From contig JANPIP010000052.1 in the NCBI GenBank assembly GCA_031424995.1, positions 1 to 64,000 of the forward strand: a stretch of 64,000 nt of DNA, in the 5' to 3' direction. Of this stretch, positions 24,775 through 32,906 are shown in pieces. The position numbers and the translations under genes are program-made. The notes under the pieces were generated by a model, which saw only the letters and a program-made list of their open reading frames with translations, was not told the DNA's origin and did not search any database. The stretch comes from Parasediminibacterium sp031424995 (GTDB lineage: Bacteria; Bacteroidota; Bacteroidia; Chitinophagales; Chitinophagaceae). Positions within the stretch are counted from its first letter, which is position 1. Each line of letters opens with the position of its first letter.

Positions 24775-25782
24775 TTATTTCGCCGCCAGCTTAAACACTT
24801 TATTCTGCTGGTATTGTTTGTAGGCAGTGGCTTCTTTTTCGTGGGTATTTAACCACAGTTGGTAAGCAGAAGGGCTAAACGCAGGGCCAAATAGCCATTG
24901 ATTATAGGCTTCAAACATACCTTCGCGTAAAAGGTACTGGTGGTGCTGAAACAATTGATAGGATTGGTTTTGAAGGTTATCATCTTCAAACCAGTCTAAA
25001 ATAAAACGGCTTCTTATGGCTGAAAGATTTTCTGGTGTAATGCCTGTTGCCGATAATGACTTGCTGTTATTAAGTGTACTTAAAAAACCACGTTCAAACA
25101 CATTAGACTTTATATCAGTTTTTGCTTTGTCAAGGTCATACTCACTGAATAATTTTTTGTAACAATCCAGTAAAATGCCTTTTACCTCAGCAGTGCGTTG
25201 CGTATAACTTTCAAGATTTACGAATATTTCACTATACAATACACGCCATAAAACATTACTGTCAAAGCGGTCATAAAACATAATAGCATTATAGTAATTG
25301 TTGGCGTTGTTGGGGTCTTTGTTAATGCCAGCTTCCCATGCCTGTATAGATGCAGAAAGGTTATTATCCATCGCTAGCAATTCGCCATAATCGTTGTATA
25401 AAACGCCACTGTTGGGGTATTTTTTTAAAGCTGTTTGGTAAAGTTTATTAGCGGTAACATAATCCTTACTGCCTTTGTAAGCCATGCCCAATAACTGGTA
25501 GCTCTGTACATCGGCATTTCTTCTTTCGGTTAAAAACTTACCAATGGCAATAGCCCTGGGGTATTCGCGTCTTAAACAGTTTAGATAAGCATAGTCTTTT
25601 AAGGCATCAATATTTTCAGGTTCTATTTTTAAAAAATTCTTAAAGGCAATATCAGCATTTTCATAATCGCCTTGCTGCATATAGGTTTTGGCAGCCTGGT
25701 ACATTTCATTTACCGAGGGCTGCTGCGCCGTTGCAGTGGTACAACTTAAAACTAGTAAGGCGATTACGAAATAATGCTTCAT
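24775..25782 (-). CDS. Exported TPR repeat protein
   Basis: A 335-residue protein with a signal peptide (MKHYFVIALLVLSCTTATAQ). From residue 25 to about 165 it has about four tetratricopeptide repeats, such as AKTYMQQGDYENADIAFKN and ANKLYQTALKKYPNSG, which usually act as protein-binding scaffolds. The C-terminal half is helical without a domain I recognise. The Cys in VLSCTTATAQ could instead be a lipobox, but the residue after it and the TAQ end favour a normal signal peptide. It may be co-transcribed with DUF1015, 39 bases upstream. Confidence 0.8.
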   Translation of the reverse strand: MKHYFVIALLVLSCTTATAQQPSVNEMYQAAKTYMQQGDYENADIAFKNFLKIEPENIDALKDYAYLNCLRREYPRAIAIGKFLTERRNADVQSYQLLGMAYKGSKDYVTANKLYQTALKKYPNSGVLYNDYGELLAMDNNLSASIQAWEAGINKDPNNANNYYNAIMFYDRFDSNVLWRVLYSEIFVNLESYTQRTAEVKGILLDCYKKLFSEYDLDKAKTDIKSNVFERGFLSTLNNSKSLSATGITPENLSAIRSRFILDWFEDDNLQNQSYQLFQHHQYLLREGMFEAYNQWLFGPAFSPSAYQLWLNTHEKEATAYKQYQQNKVFKLAAK

Positions 25783-25821
25783 TAAAAAATTATTTTGCTG
25801 AACTTAAAGATATTTAAAGGT

Positions 25822-27054
25822 TTAGTAAATAAGGTGTGTTAATAAACCATCCCTTAGCTTAGGTTCAAACCAGGTGCTTTTTGGTGGCATCACATTTCCA
25901 GTGTCTGCAATATCAAACAGTTGATCAATAGTTACTGCATACAAGCTAAAAGCAACAGCCATTTCGCCACTGTCAACCCTTTTTTCAAGTTCCTGTAAAC
26001 CACGAATACCGCCAACAAAATCAATACGTTTATCGGTACGCTGGTCTTTAATACCCAAAATGGCATCAAGTATATTGTTTGATAAAATAGTTACATCGAG
26101 TATGCCAATCGGGTCAGTTGTAAAGGTTCCTTCTTTTGAAGTTAAACGGTACCAGCTACCATTTAAATACATCCCAAATTCGTGCAGCGTAGCTGGCTTT
26201 ACAGCATCTTTACCAACTTCAGTTACTGTAAAGTCTTTTTCAAGCGCAGCGGTAAAATCCTTTATAGATAAGCCATTCAGGTCTTTTACCAACCTGTTGT
26301 AATCCATTATATACAACTGGTTGCTTGGAAATAAGGTGGTAAGAAAATAATTGCTTTGCTCAGTGGCAGCACTGCCCAAAGCTTTGCGCACTTTAGCGGC
26401 AGAAGCTGCCCTGTGGTGGCCATCAGCAATATAAGTACAAGGCACTTGCTCTGCAAAAAGAGTGGTTATTTTAGCGCAAACCTCATTATCGCTAACAATC
26501 CAAATGGTATGCTGAATATTATCATCAGCCACAAAATCGTACTGCGGGCTTTTAGTTGTTTTCCAAGTTTCAATCAGTTCATCCACAGCATCAACATTGC
26601 GGTAAGCCAAAAACACATTACCGGTTTGTGCGCCAGAAGTTTTAATGTGGTTAATACGATCCTGCTCTTTTTCAGGGCGGGTAAACTCGTGCTTTTTAAT
26701 GATGTCATTCTCATAATCATCTACACTACTTACACAAACCAAACCTGTTTGGCTGCGGCCATTCATGATTAACTGGTAAATGTAATAGCAGTCTTTATTT
26801 TCTTTAAACAATGTATCGCGCTGAATAAAAGCAGTAAGATTTTCCTTCGCTTTTTCATACACTTCCTGCGCATGAATATCAACGCTGTCGGGCAGGCTTA
26901 TCTCGCTTTTGGTTATGTTTAAAAAAGAGTAAGGATTACCCTGAACTTCCACTTTCGCTTCGGCGCTGTTCAATACATCGTAAGGGCGGCTTGCCACTTG
27001 TTTCGCAAATTGTGGTTGTGGTCGGAGAGCTTTAAAAGGCTTAATGTCTGCCAT
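25822..27054 (-). CDS. DUF1015 family protein
   Basis: A 410-residue cytoplasmic protein with all main DUF1015 features: the start IKPFKALRPQPQFAKQVASR, then PYDVLNSAEA, NPYSFLNITKSE, and YIADGHHRAASAAKVRKA in the centre. The DGHHR motif resembles the nucleotide-binding motif of ParB/sulfiredoxin-like proteins. It lies 52 bases downstream of serC on the same strand; DUF1015 genes often neighbour serine biosynthesis genes in Bacteroidota, so a role in serine metabolism is a fair inference. No serA is present in the window. Confidence 0.88.
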   Translation of the reverse strand: MADIKPFKALRPQPQFAKQVASRPYDVLNSAEAKVEVQGNPYSFLNITKSEISLPDSVDIHAQEVYEKAKENLTAFIQRDTLFKENKDCYYIYQLIMNGRSQTGLVCVSSVDDYENDIIKKHEFTRPEKEQDRINHIKTSGAQTGNVFLAYRNVDAVDELIETWKTTKSPQYDFVADDNIQHTIWIVSDNEVCAKITTLFAEQVPCTYIADGHHRAASAAKVRKALGSAATEQSNYFLTTLFPSNQLYIMDYNRLVKDLNGLSIKDFTAALEKDFTVTEVGKDAVKPATLHEFGMYLNGSWYRLTSKEGTFTTDPIGILDVTILSNNILDAILGIKDQRTDKRIDFVGGIRGLQELEKRVDSGEMAVAFSLYAVTIDQLFDIADTGNVMPPKSTWFEPKLRDGLLTHLIY

Positions 27055-27106
27055 TATTCTGATTTCTTAATTTGTGTAATTTCTAATTTTTTTAATTCGC
27101 GTTAAG

Positions 27107-28177
27107 TTAATTCTTGGCTGCAAAATCTTTCATTAAATCGCAGAACAACTGTACACTTTCCAACGCCAAAGCGTTGTACATACTAACCCTTATACCACCA
27201 ACGGTACGGTAACCTTTAACACCTACCATGCCCTGCTGTTTGCATAATTCCAAGAAAGGTGCTTCCAGTTCTGGGTTCTTTAAAAAGAACACAGCATTCA
27301 TGTGGCTGCGGTCTTCTGTAGCAACAGTTGGTACAAAATAACCAGGCAGGCTATCAATAGTACTGTATAACAGGTTTGACTTTTCGAGGCTTTGTTTTTC
27401 CATCACTGCAAGGCCACCTTCAGCTTTAATCCAACGAAGCGTAAGCATGGCGACATACACTGCAAAAACTGGCGGTGTATTGATTAAGGAGCCAGCTTCT
27501 ATATGCTTCCGGTAATCCATAATAGCAGGAATAGCGCGGCTTACTTTGCCTAAAATATCCTTCTTAACAACTACAAGGTTAACACCTGCGGCACCCATGT
27601 TTTTTTGTGCACCAGCATATATTAAAGAGAACTTTTTAAAGTCTATAGGGCGGCTGAAAATATCGCTGCTCATATCAGCCACTAATGGCACATTTGTTTC
27701 AGGAAAATTATGCCATTGCGTACCTTCTACCGTATTGTTGGTAGTAAGGTGCAGGTATGTTGCATCATCAGGAATTTCAAAGCCTTTATTAATATAAGTA
27801 TGATTTTTATCTTTTGACGATGCCACTACATTTACTTTACCAAACAAGCCTGCTTCTTTTACAGCTTTACTGCCCCAAATACCGTTATCGCAATAGGCAG
27901 CCGTTTCATTTTCGTTCAACAGATTCATTGGCACCTGCATAAACTGGGTTGTAGCGCCACCATGTAAAAACAAAACATCATAAGTTTCATCAAGGTTCAT
28001 CAGTTCTTTTACCAGCGAGCGTGCTTCTTCCAGTACATCCATAAAAAAGGTAGTACGGTGGCCAATTTCAAGAATGGACAATCCCGTATTATTGAACTCA
28101 AGAATGGCCTGTGATGCCTGCTGCAACACAGTTTGCGGTAAAATAGACGGTCCTGAATTAAAATTGTGTTTCTTCAT
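27107..28177 (-). CDS. serC: Phosphoserine aminotransferase
   Basis: A 356-residue PLP enzyme that converts 3-phosphohydroxypyruvate and glutamate into phosphoserine and 2-oxoglutarate, the second step of serine synthesis; it may also serve vitamin B6 synthesis. The opening HNFNSGPSILP, the block FLHGGATTQFMQVPMNLL, and the PLP lysine Lys192 in YAGAQKNMGAAG are all present. I start it at 28177 (MKKHNFNSGP); an upstream in-frame ATG at 28249 adds 24 residues not seen in the family. DUF1015 follows 52 bases downstream. Confidence 0.96.
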   Translation of the reverse strand: MKKHNFNSGPSILPQTVLQQASQAILEFNNTGLSILEIGHRTTFFMDVLEEARSLVKELMNLDETYDVLFLHGGATTQFMQVPMNLLNENETAAYCDNGIWGSKAVKEAGLFGKVNVVASSKDKNHTYINKGFEIPDDATYLHLTTNNTVEGTQWHNFPETNVPLVADMSSDIFSRPIDFKKFSLIYAGAQKNMGAAGVNLVVVKKDILGKVSRAIPAIMDYRKHIEAGSLINTPPVFAVYVAMLTLRWIKAEGGLAVMEKQSLEKSNLLYSTIDSLPGYFVPTVATEDRSHMNAVFFLKNPELEAPFLELCKQQGMVGVKGYRTVGGIRVSMYNALALESVQLFCDLMKDFAAKN

Positions 28178-28299
28178 CTTTACTTGCTTTGGGGCTGCAA
28201 TGTAAATAAATTGGCGGGAATGACTTTTTTGGATGTTTGGTGCTGCCAAATATCACTAAAAGCATATAAAAAAGATAAGATGCAGTGCGCTTAAACGCT

Positions 28300-28947
28300 T
28301 TAGTGCACATCTGTAACACCACCGCTTACGGTAAACTTCATGGCATCTGCAGAGCTGTGTTTCTCCAAAATTTTAATTTTATTATTGGGAACAAAATAGG
28401 TAATGCCGCTTATAGCATAGGAATGCGGAACATACACTGCCACATGCTCAAACAAACCGAAATCAGTAACAGATTCCTGGGTTACAAAACCAATTCGCCA
28501 TACATCAGCACCATCAACATTAACTAATACTGCTTTGTCAAACTTCTTTTTGTTTCCTGCAAAAGCTTCTAAAAAATCTTTAACTGATGAATAAATGAAT
28601 TTGATGCCAGGCGTTCGTTCCAGCACTTTATCAAGCACTTCAACCAATCTTCCTACAACAAACAAAGAAGATATCCAGCCAATAAAAACTACCAACCCAA
28701 TAACCACAACAAATCCAAGACCAGGTATGCGCTGAATATTACCATCAGCGTCTTTGGTAATTACATTGGGTATTATTCCGTGAAGAATATTAGGAAGTAT
28801 ACTATCGATATTATCGAACAATTTAAAAACCACCCAAAATGTAATACCTATAGGAGCAATTACAATTAAACCCTGTAAAAAAAACTGGAGCAAACGAGCC
28901 GCAATACTTTTTGTAGCAGCCTTGCGTGCTTCTCTATCAAACATCAT
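28300..28947 (-). CDS. DUF502 family membrane protein
   Basis: A 215-residue protein with two strong membrane segments near the N-terminus (LLQFFLQGLIVIAPIGITFW and GLGFVVVIGLVVFIGWISSL) and a C-terminal soluble part with TPGIKFIYSSVKDFLEAF, VWRIGFVTQE and HVAVYVPHSY. These are the landmarks of DUF502. Function is unknown. It precedes serC on the same strand with a 122-base gap, so it probably has its own promoter or a distant link to the operon. Confidence 0.88.
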   Translation of the reverse strand: MMFDREARKAATKSIAARLLQFFLQGLIVIAPIGITFWVVFKLFDNIDSILPNILHGIIPNVITKDADGNIQRIPGLGFVVVIGLVVFIGWISSLFVVGRLVEVLDKVLERTPGIKFIYSSVKDFLEAFAGNKKKFDKAVLVNVDGADVWRIGFVTQESVTDFGLFEHVAVYVPHSYAISGITYFVPNNKIKILEKHSSADAMKFTVSGGVTDVH

Positions 28948-29117
28948 GAGTAGATTTTAGTTGTAAAGTAAACGACTATTGAACAAAGAATTTTTGAAGT
29001 TTTTTTTAGTACTTAATACCCTGATTTACAAGTTGTTTATGCACACAAAGCAAGAGCATTACATACAAATTGAAAATATTTTTATGACGGAAACTTGAAT
29101 TACGAATAAAGTTTCCT

Positions 29118-29125
29118 TAGTTTTG
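29118..29125 (+). promoter_or_regulatory. Bacteroidota -7 promoter element of the efflux operon
   Basis: TAGTTTTG matches TAnnTTTG and lies 18 bases before the tetR ATG at 29144. It would drive the tetR-tolC-adaptor-RND operon and is a likely site for repression by the TetR protein. Confidence 0.6.
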
Positions 29126-29143
29126 CACCCGTTAAAACGAGCT

Positions 29144-29767
29144 ATGGAAACGCAGGAAAGAATTTTAAACAAAGCCCATGAACTGTTTATGCGCTATGGC
29201 ATACGCAGTGTAAGCATGGATGAAATTGCCGCTCACCTGGGCATTTCAAAAAAAACCATTTACCAGTTTTATGCTGATAAGGATACACTTGTTGATGCTG
29301 TTTTGGCTATTGAAATAGAAAATATGGAATGTGATTGCGCCCGCCATAAGGGTGAATCAGAAAATGCAGTGCATGAAATTTTTCTGGCAATGGATACAAT
29401 TGAAGAGATGTTTTCAAGCTTTAACCCATCCATTCTATACGACCTTGAAAAGTATCATCCCAAAGGTTATAAAAAATTTATGGAACATCACAACAACTAC
29501 CTCTACTCGATTATAAAAGACAATATTGACCGTGGCATTGCAGAAGTAAATTACCGGAAAGAAATAAATACTGATATTATTACCAAGTACAGGATAGGAA
29601 CCATGTTTATGATTTTTAACCCAAACGTTTTTCCGCATGGCAAATACAATTTGGGCAACCTGTGCAAAGAGATAACAGATAATTTTTTACACGGCCTTGT
29701 TTCACCCGCAGGCTTAAAACAAATTACTAAATATAAACTTCAAAGACAAAAACAAACAACGCTATGA
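29144..29767 (+). CDS. TetR/AcrR family transcriptional regulator
   Basis: A 207-residue regulator. Residues 1-50 hold the TetR helix-turn-helix: ERILNKAHELFMRYGIRSVS, then MDEIAAHLGISKKTIYQFY. The C-terminal ligand domain is unlike any I can name. It is the first gene of the efflux operon and overlaps tolC by four bases (ATGA), so it likely represses its own operon and is released by a pump substrate. The start at 29144 is chosen over a TTG at 29123, which lies inside the promoter element. Confidence 0.92.
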   Translation: METQERILNKAHELFMRYGIRSVSMDEIAAHLGISKKTIYQFYADKDTLVDAVLAIEIENMECDCARHKGESENAVHEIFLAMDTIEEMFSSFNPSILYDLEKYHPKGYKKFMEHHNNYLYSIIKDNIDRGIAEVNYRKEINTDIITKYRIGTMFMIFNPNVFPHGKYNLGNLCKEITDNFLHGLVSPAGLKQITKYKLQRQKQTTL

Positions 29768-31182
29768 TGAAACAACGACAGATACAGGCTTTAGGTTTGT
29801 GGGCGGTGTTGCTGCTGTGTTCAGGTGCATTTGCACAAACACACGCAGTAAGTACCAAACACGAATTTACCCTGCAGCAGGCAGTAGATTTTGCCACAAA
29901 AAACAATGTGCAGGTAAAGAATGCCCTGCTAAATTTAAAAAACCAGTACCAGGTAAACAGGGAAATTACCGCAGCGGCATTGCCACAAATTGGTGCCAAC
30001 ATAAACAGCACCTTCAACCCCAACATTGCGGTACAAAAAATTCCCAATTTTATCTCACCTTCTACCTACAAGGTATTAACAGATGAAGCTGTAAGAAATG
30101 GCAATACAGGAAACCCTATTGTAACCCCATCGGATTTTGGATTTATTGAAGCGCAGTTTGGTACCAAATGGAATGCAACAGCAGGCATCGCCTTACAACA
30201 ACTTTTATTTGATGGGCAGGTATTTGTTGGCTTACAGGCAAGAAAAGCTTCCATCGATTTTCAAACAAAAAATGTTGAAGTAACTGAAGAAGCTATTAAA
30301 ACAAACATTCACAAAATTTACTACCAACTTGTAGTAGCCAAAACACAGTTAAACCTGTTTGATGCCAACATTACAAGGCTTGAAAAACTGCAGTCTGATA
30401 CAAGGGCATTATACAAAGCAGGGTTTGTAGAAAAATTGGATATTGACAAGATAACAGTGCAATTATCTAACCTGCAAACACAAAAACTTGGCACCTTAAA
30501 CAGCATAAGTATTGGCTATTTGGGATTGAAAACTTTAATGGGTATGCCCGTTAAAGACTCGCTTGTGTTAACAGATACGCTGAGCGAAAACAGTATTAAA
30601 ACAGGCATGCTTGCTGATGGCTATCAATATGCTGATAGAAAAGATTATCAATATGCCGAACTAGGCAAAAAACTTGGTGAGTATAATGTTAGGCGTTACA
30701 AACTAAGCTATTTACCAACGGTTGCTTTAAGCGGCAATTATGCTAAAAATGCACAGCGCAGCAAGTTTGATTTTTTTGGTAAAGGTGATTGGTTCACAAT
30801 TTCTTCAATTGGCTTAAATATAAATGTGCCATTGTTTAGTGGTTTTGCAAGAGATGCCAGGGTTAAACAGGCGCAGATAAGTTTAGAGCAGACTAACAAT
30901 CAAATTGCCTACCTGCAAAACCAAATTGACAATGAAGTAGCACAGGCCAATTTAAATTTTAAAACAGCAATTGTTGCTATGGACGATCAACGCAGGAACA
31001 TGGAACTTGCAGAAACTGTTTACAACCAAACCAAGAAAAAATATGAGGTAGGCACGGGCAGCAATACAGAAATAACATCTGCACAGTCTGACCTTATCAT
31101 TGCGCAAACCAATTACATCAACGCTTTGTACAGTGCCATTGTTGCCAAGGTTGATTACACTAAGGCCATCGGTAAATTATAA
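29764..31182 (+). CDS. TolC family outer-membrane efflux channel
   Basis: A 472-residue outer-membrane factor. A signal peptide (LWAVLLLCSGAFAQ) is followed by two repeats of long helices typical of OEP proteins: EFTLQQAVDFATKNNVQVKN, and later TNNQIAYLQNQIDNEVAQAN with YEVGTGSNTEITSAQSDLI. It would form the trimeric exit duct for the adaptor and RND pump encoded after it. Translation is probably coupled to tetR through the four-base overlap. Confidence 0.93.
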   Translation: MMKQRQIQALGLWAVLLLCSGAFAQTHAVSTKHEFTLQQAVDFATKNNVQVKNALLNLKNQYQVNREITAAALPQIGANINSTFNPNIAVQKIPNFISPSTYKVLTDEAVRNGNTGNPIVTPSDFGFIEAQFGTKWNATAGIALQQLLFDGQVFVGLQARKASIDFQTKNVEVTEEAIKTNIHKIYYQLVVAKTQLNLFDANITRLEKLQSDTRALYKAGFVEKLDIDKITVQLSNLQTQKLGTLNSISIGYLGLKTLMGMPVKDSLVLTDTLSENSIKTGMLADGYQYADRKDYQYAELGKKLGEYNVRRYKLSYLPTVALSGNYAKNAQRSKFDFFGKGDWFTISSIGLNINVPLFSGFARDARVKQAQISLEQTNNQIAYLQNQIDNEVAQANLNFKTAIVAMDDQRRNMELAETVYNQTKKKYEVGTGSNTEITSAQSDLIIAQTNYINALYSAIVAKVDYTKAIGKL

Positions 31183-31212
31183 TATTCAATCAAAACTATA
31201 AACCACAATTAT

Positions 31213-32400
31213 ATGCAACACACACACAAAATACTGTTACTCGCAACGGTAGTTTCTTTAGCTGCCTGCGGCGGAAAAAAAGAAGGGAATGCCGCTGTTG
31301 CGGAGAAAAAAGAACAATTGGCAAAGCTGAAAGAAAGCCAGGCAAAAACTACTGCTGATATTGCAAAGCTTGAGGCCGAAATAATTAAACTTGATCCCGC
31401 TTCTGCAACGCCTGAAAAACCAAAACTGGTAAGTGTTGCTACAGTGGCACCTACAACCTTCACACACTATATTGACCTGCAAGGCAAGATAGAAGCCGTA
31501 AACATTTCCTACGTAACCCCACGTGGCATGCCTGCGCAGGTAAGAAGCCTGATAGTGAAAAAAGGAGATAATGTAAGAAAAGGGCAACTGTTGCTTCAGT
31601 TGGACAATGCAGTTGCAAAACAAAGTGTAATAGCCGCCGAGCAAGGTTTACAAACTATTAAAACACAACTCAGTTTTGCAAAAACCATCTACCAAAAACA
31701 AAAAAATCTTTGGGACCAAAACATTGGTACAGAAGTACAATTGCTTACTGCAAAAAACACCGTAGAAAGTTTGGAAGCGCAACTGAACGCCAGCGAAGAG
31801 CAGATAAAAATTTCAAGACAGCAATTGGGTTTCTCTAATGTATATGCTGATGTAAGTGGTTATGCAGAAGAGGTTAACGTTAGGGTTGGCGAAACATTTA
31901 CAGGTATGGGCCAAATAAAAATAGTAAATACCGACAACTTAAAAATAACCACACAAATACCAGAAAACTACCTGAACAAAGTAAAAATTGGCAGCAAACT
32001 GAAAGTGGTTTTTCCTGACATTAATAAAACCATTTATGCCAACGTAACCGTTGCAAGTGGCTTTATAAACCCAGATAGCAGAAGCTTTGGCATTGAAGCA
32101 AGGATACCGGCTGACAAAACTTTACACCCCAATCAAATTGCACTGATAAACATACAGGATTATAGTAATGACAAGGCTTTGACCATTCCTGTAAACACTT
32201 TACAAAACGATGAAAAAGGAAAGTTTGTAATGGTGGCAGTACAACAGGGCAACCGTTTGGTAGCTAAGAAAAAAATGGTAAGCATTGGAGAATTGTACGG
32301 CGATAAACTGGAAGTTAAAAGCGGCTTGACAGAAGGCGATGTGGTGGTTGTAGAAGGTTTTCAGGGGTTGTATGAAGGGCAGCTCCTATCTACAAAATAA
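31213..32400 (+). CDS. RND efflux periplasmic adaptor (membrane fusion protein)
   Basis: A 395-residue lipoprotein with lipobox VVSLAACGG (Cys19). A short coiled-coil segment rich in Lys/Glu/Ala (about 28-60) precedes the core. The biotinyl-lipoyl-like half-motifs are VRSLIVKKGDNVRKGQLLLQ and FSNVYADVSGYAEEVNVRVG, flanking an alpha-hairpin (about 130-200), followed by beta-barrel and membrane-proximal domains. It bridges the RND pump and TolC. The pump gene would normally follow directly; here the GxxExxY gene intervenes. Confidence 0.93.
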   Translation: MQHTHKILLLATVVSLAACGGKKEGNAAVAEKKEQLAKLKESQAKTTADIAKLEAEIIKLDPASATPEKPKLVSVATVAPTTFTHYIDLQGKIEAVNISYVTPRGMPAQVRSLIVKKGDNVRKGQLLLQLDNAVAKQSVIAAEQGLQTIKTQLSFAKTIYQKQKNLWDQNIGTEVQLLTAKNTVESLEAQLNASEEQIKISRQQLGFSNVYADVSGYAEEVNVRVGETFTGMGQIKIVNTDNLKITTQIPENYLNKVKIGSKLKVVFPDINKTIYANVTVASGFINPDSRSFGIEARIPADKTLHPNQIALINIQDYSNDKALTIPVNTLQNDEKGKFVMVAVQQGNRLVAKKKMVSIGELYGDKLEVKSGLTEGDVVVVEGFQGLYEGQLLSTK

Positions 32401-32411
32401 GTAATTATTCT

Positions 32412-32437
32412 ACCACATAGACACATAGGCACATAGA
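32412..32437 (+). repeat. Left inverted repeat flanking the GxxExxY gene
   Basis: CACATAG words in series, CCACATAGACACATAGG then CACATAG, end exactly at the ATG at 32438. The 24-base core (32413-32436) is the reverse complement of 32869-32892 with one mismatch. Confidence 0.9.
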
Positions 32438-32854
32438 ATGACAACCAAAAAAGACTTAACCGATTTAACCTACCTGATTATAGGATGTGGCATTGAAGTT
32501 CACAAGGAATTGGGACCTGGGTTATTGGAAAGTGTTTATCATTCCTGCCTGGTAGAAGAACTGGATAGAAAAGAATTGGCGTATCAATCCCAATTAATAG
32601 TGCCAGTAGTTTATAAAGGAAAATGCTTGGATGCAGGGTTAAGGCTGGATGTTTTGGTTGAAGATCTTATCATCGTAGAAATCAAAGCGGTAGAAAAAAT
32701 CTTATCGGTACATCAAGCACAATTACTCACTTACATGAAACTATTGGAAAAGCCTAAAGGCATATTGCTAAATTTTAATTGTACAAATATTTTTAAAGAA
32801 GGACAAAAAACCATGGTAAACGAATACTATTCTTTTTTGCCGGATAACAACTAA
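32438..32854 (+). CDS. GxxExxY family protein (PD-(D/E)XK nuclease fold)
   Basis: A 138-residue protein named for the motif GLLESVY (residues 28-34). A nuclease-like PD-(D/E)XK core is visible as RLDVLVEDLIIVEIKAVE, giving Asp71, Glu81 and Lys83, and QLLTYMKL follows as the usual helix. The family is common in Bacteroidota and has no established role; nuclease activity is inferred from the motif. It interrupts the efflux operon between adaptor and pump and is tightly bracketed by CACATAG inverted repeats, the left of which touches its start codon. The same repeat pair without the gene occurs at 40733-40788. Confidence 0.9.
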   Translation: MTTKKDLTDLTYLIIGCGIEVHKELGPGLLESVYHSCLVEELDRKELAYQSQLIVPVVYKGKCLDAGLRLDVLVEDLIIVEIKAVEKILSVHQAQLLTYMKLLEKPKGILLNFNCTNIFKEGQKTMVNEYYSFLPDNN

Positions 32855-32868
32855 ATGCTTCACTCCCA

Positions 32869-32894
32869 CTATGTGCCTATGTGCCTATGTGGTT
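32869..32894 (-). repeat. Right inverted repeat flanking the GxxExxY gene
   Basis: CTATGTGCCTATGTGCCTAT then GTGG at 32869-32892 mirrors the left repeat with 23 of 24 bases. It ends 14 bases before the RND pump ATG. Confidence 0.9.
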
Positions 32895-32906
32895 AAATAA
32901 AAAACT

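Noticed and set aside
28178..28249. Longer N-terminus for serC
   Set aside because: The added 24 residues are not seen in phosphoserine aminotransferases; the conserved start is at 28177.
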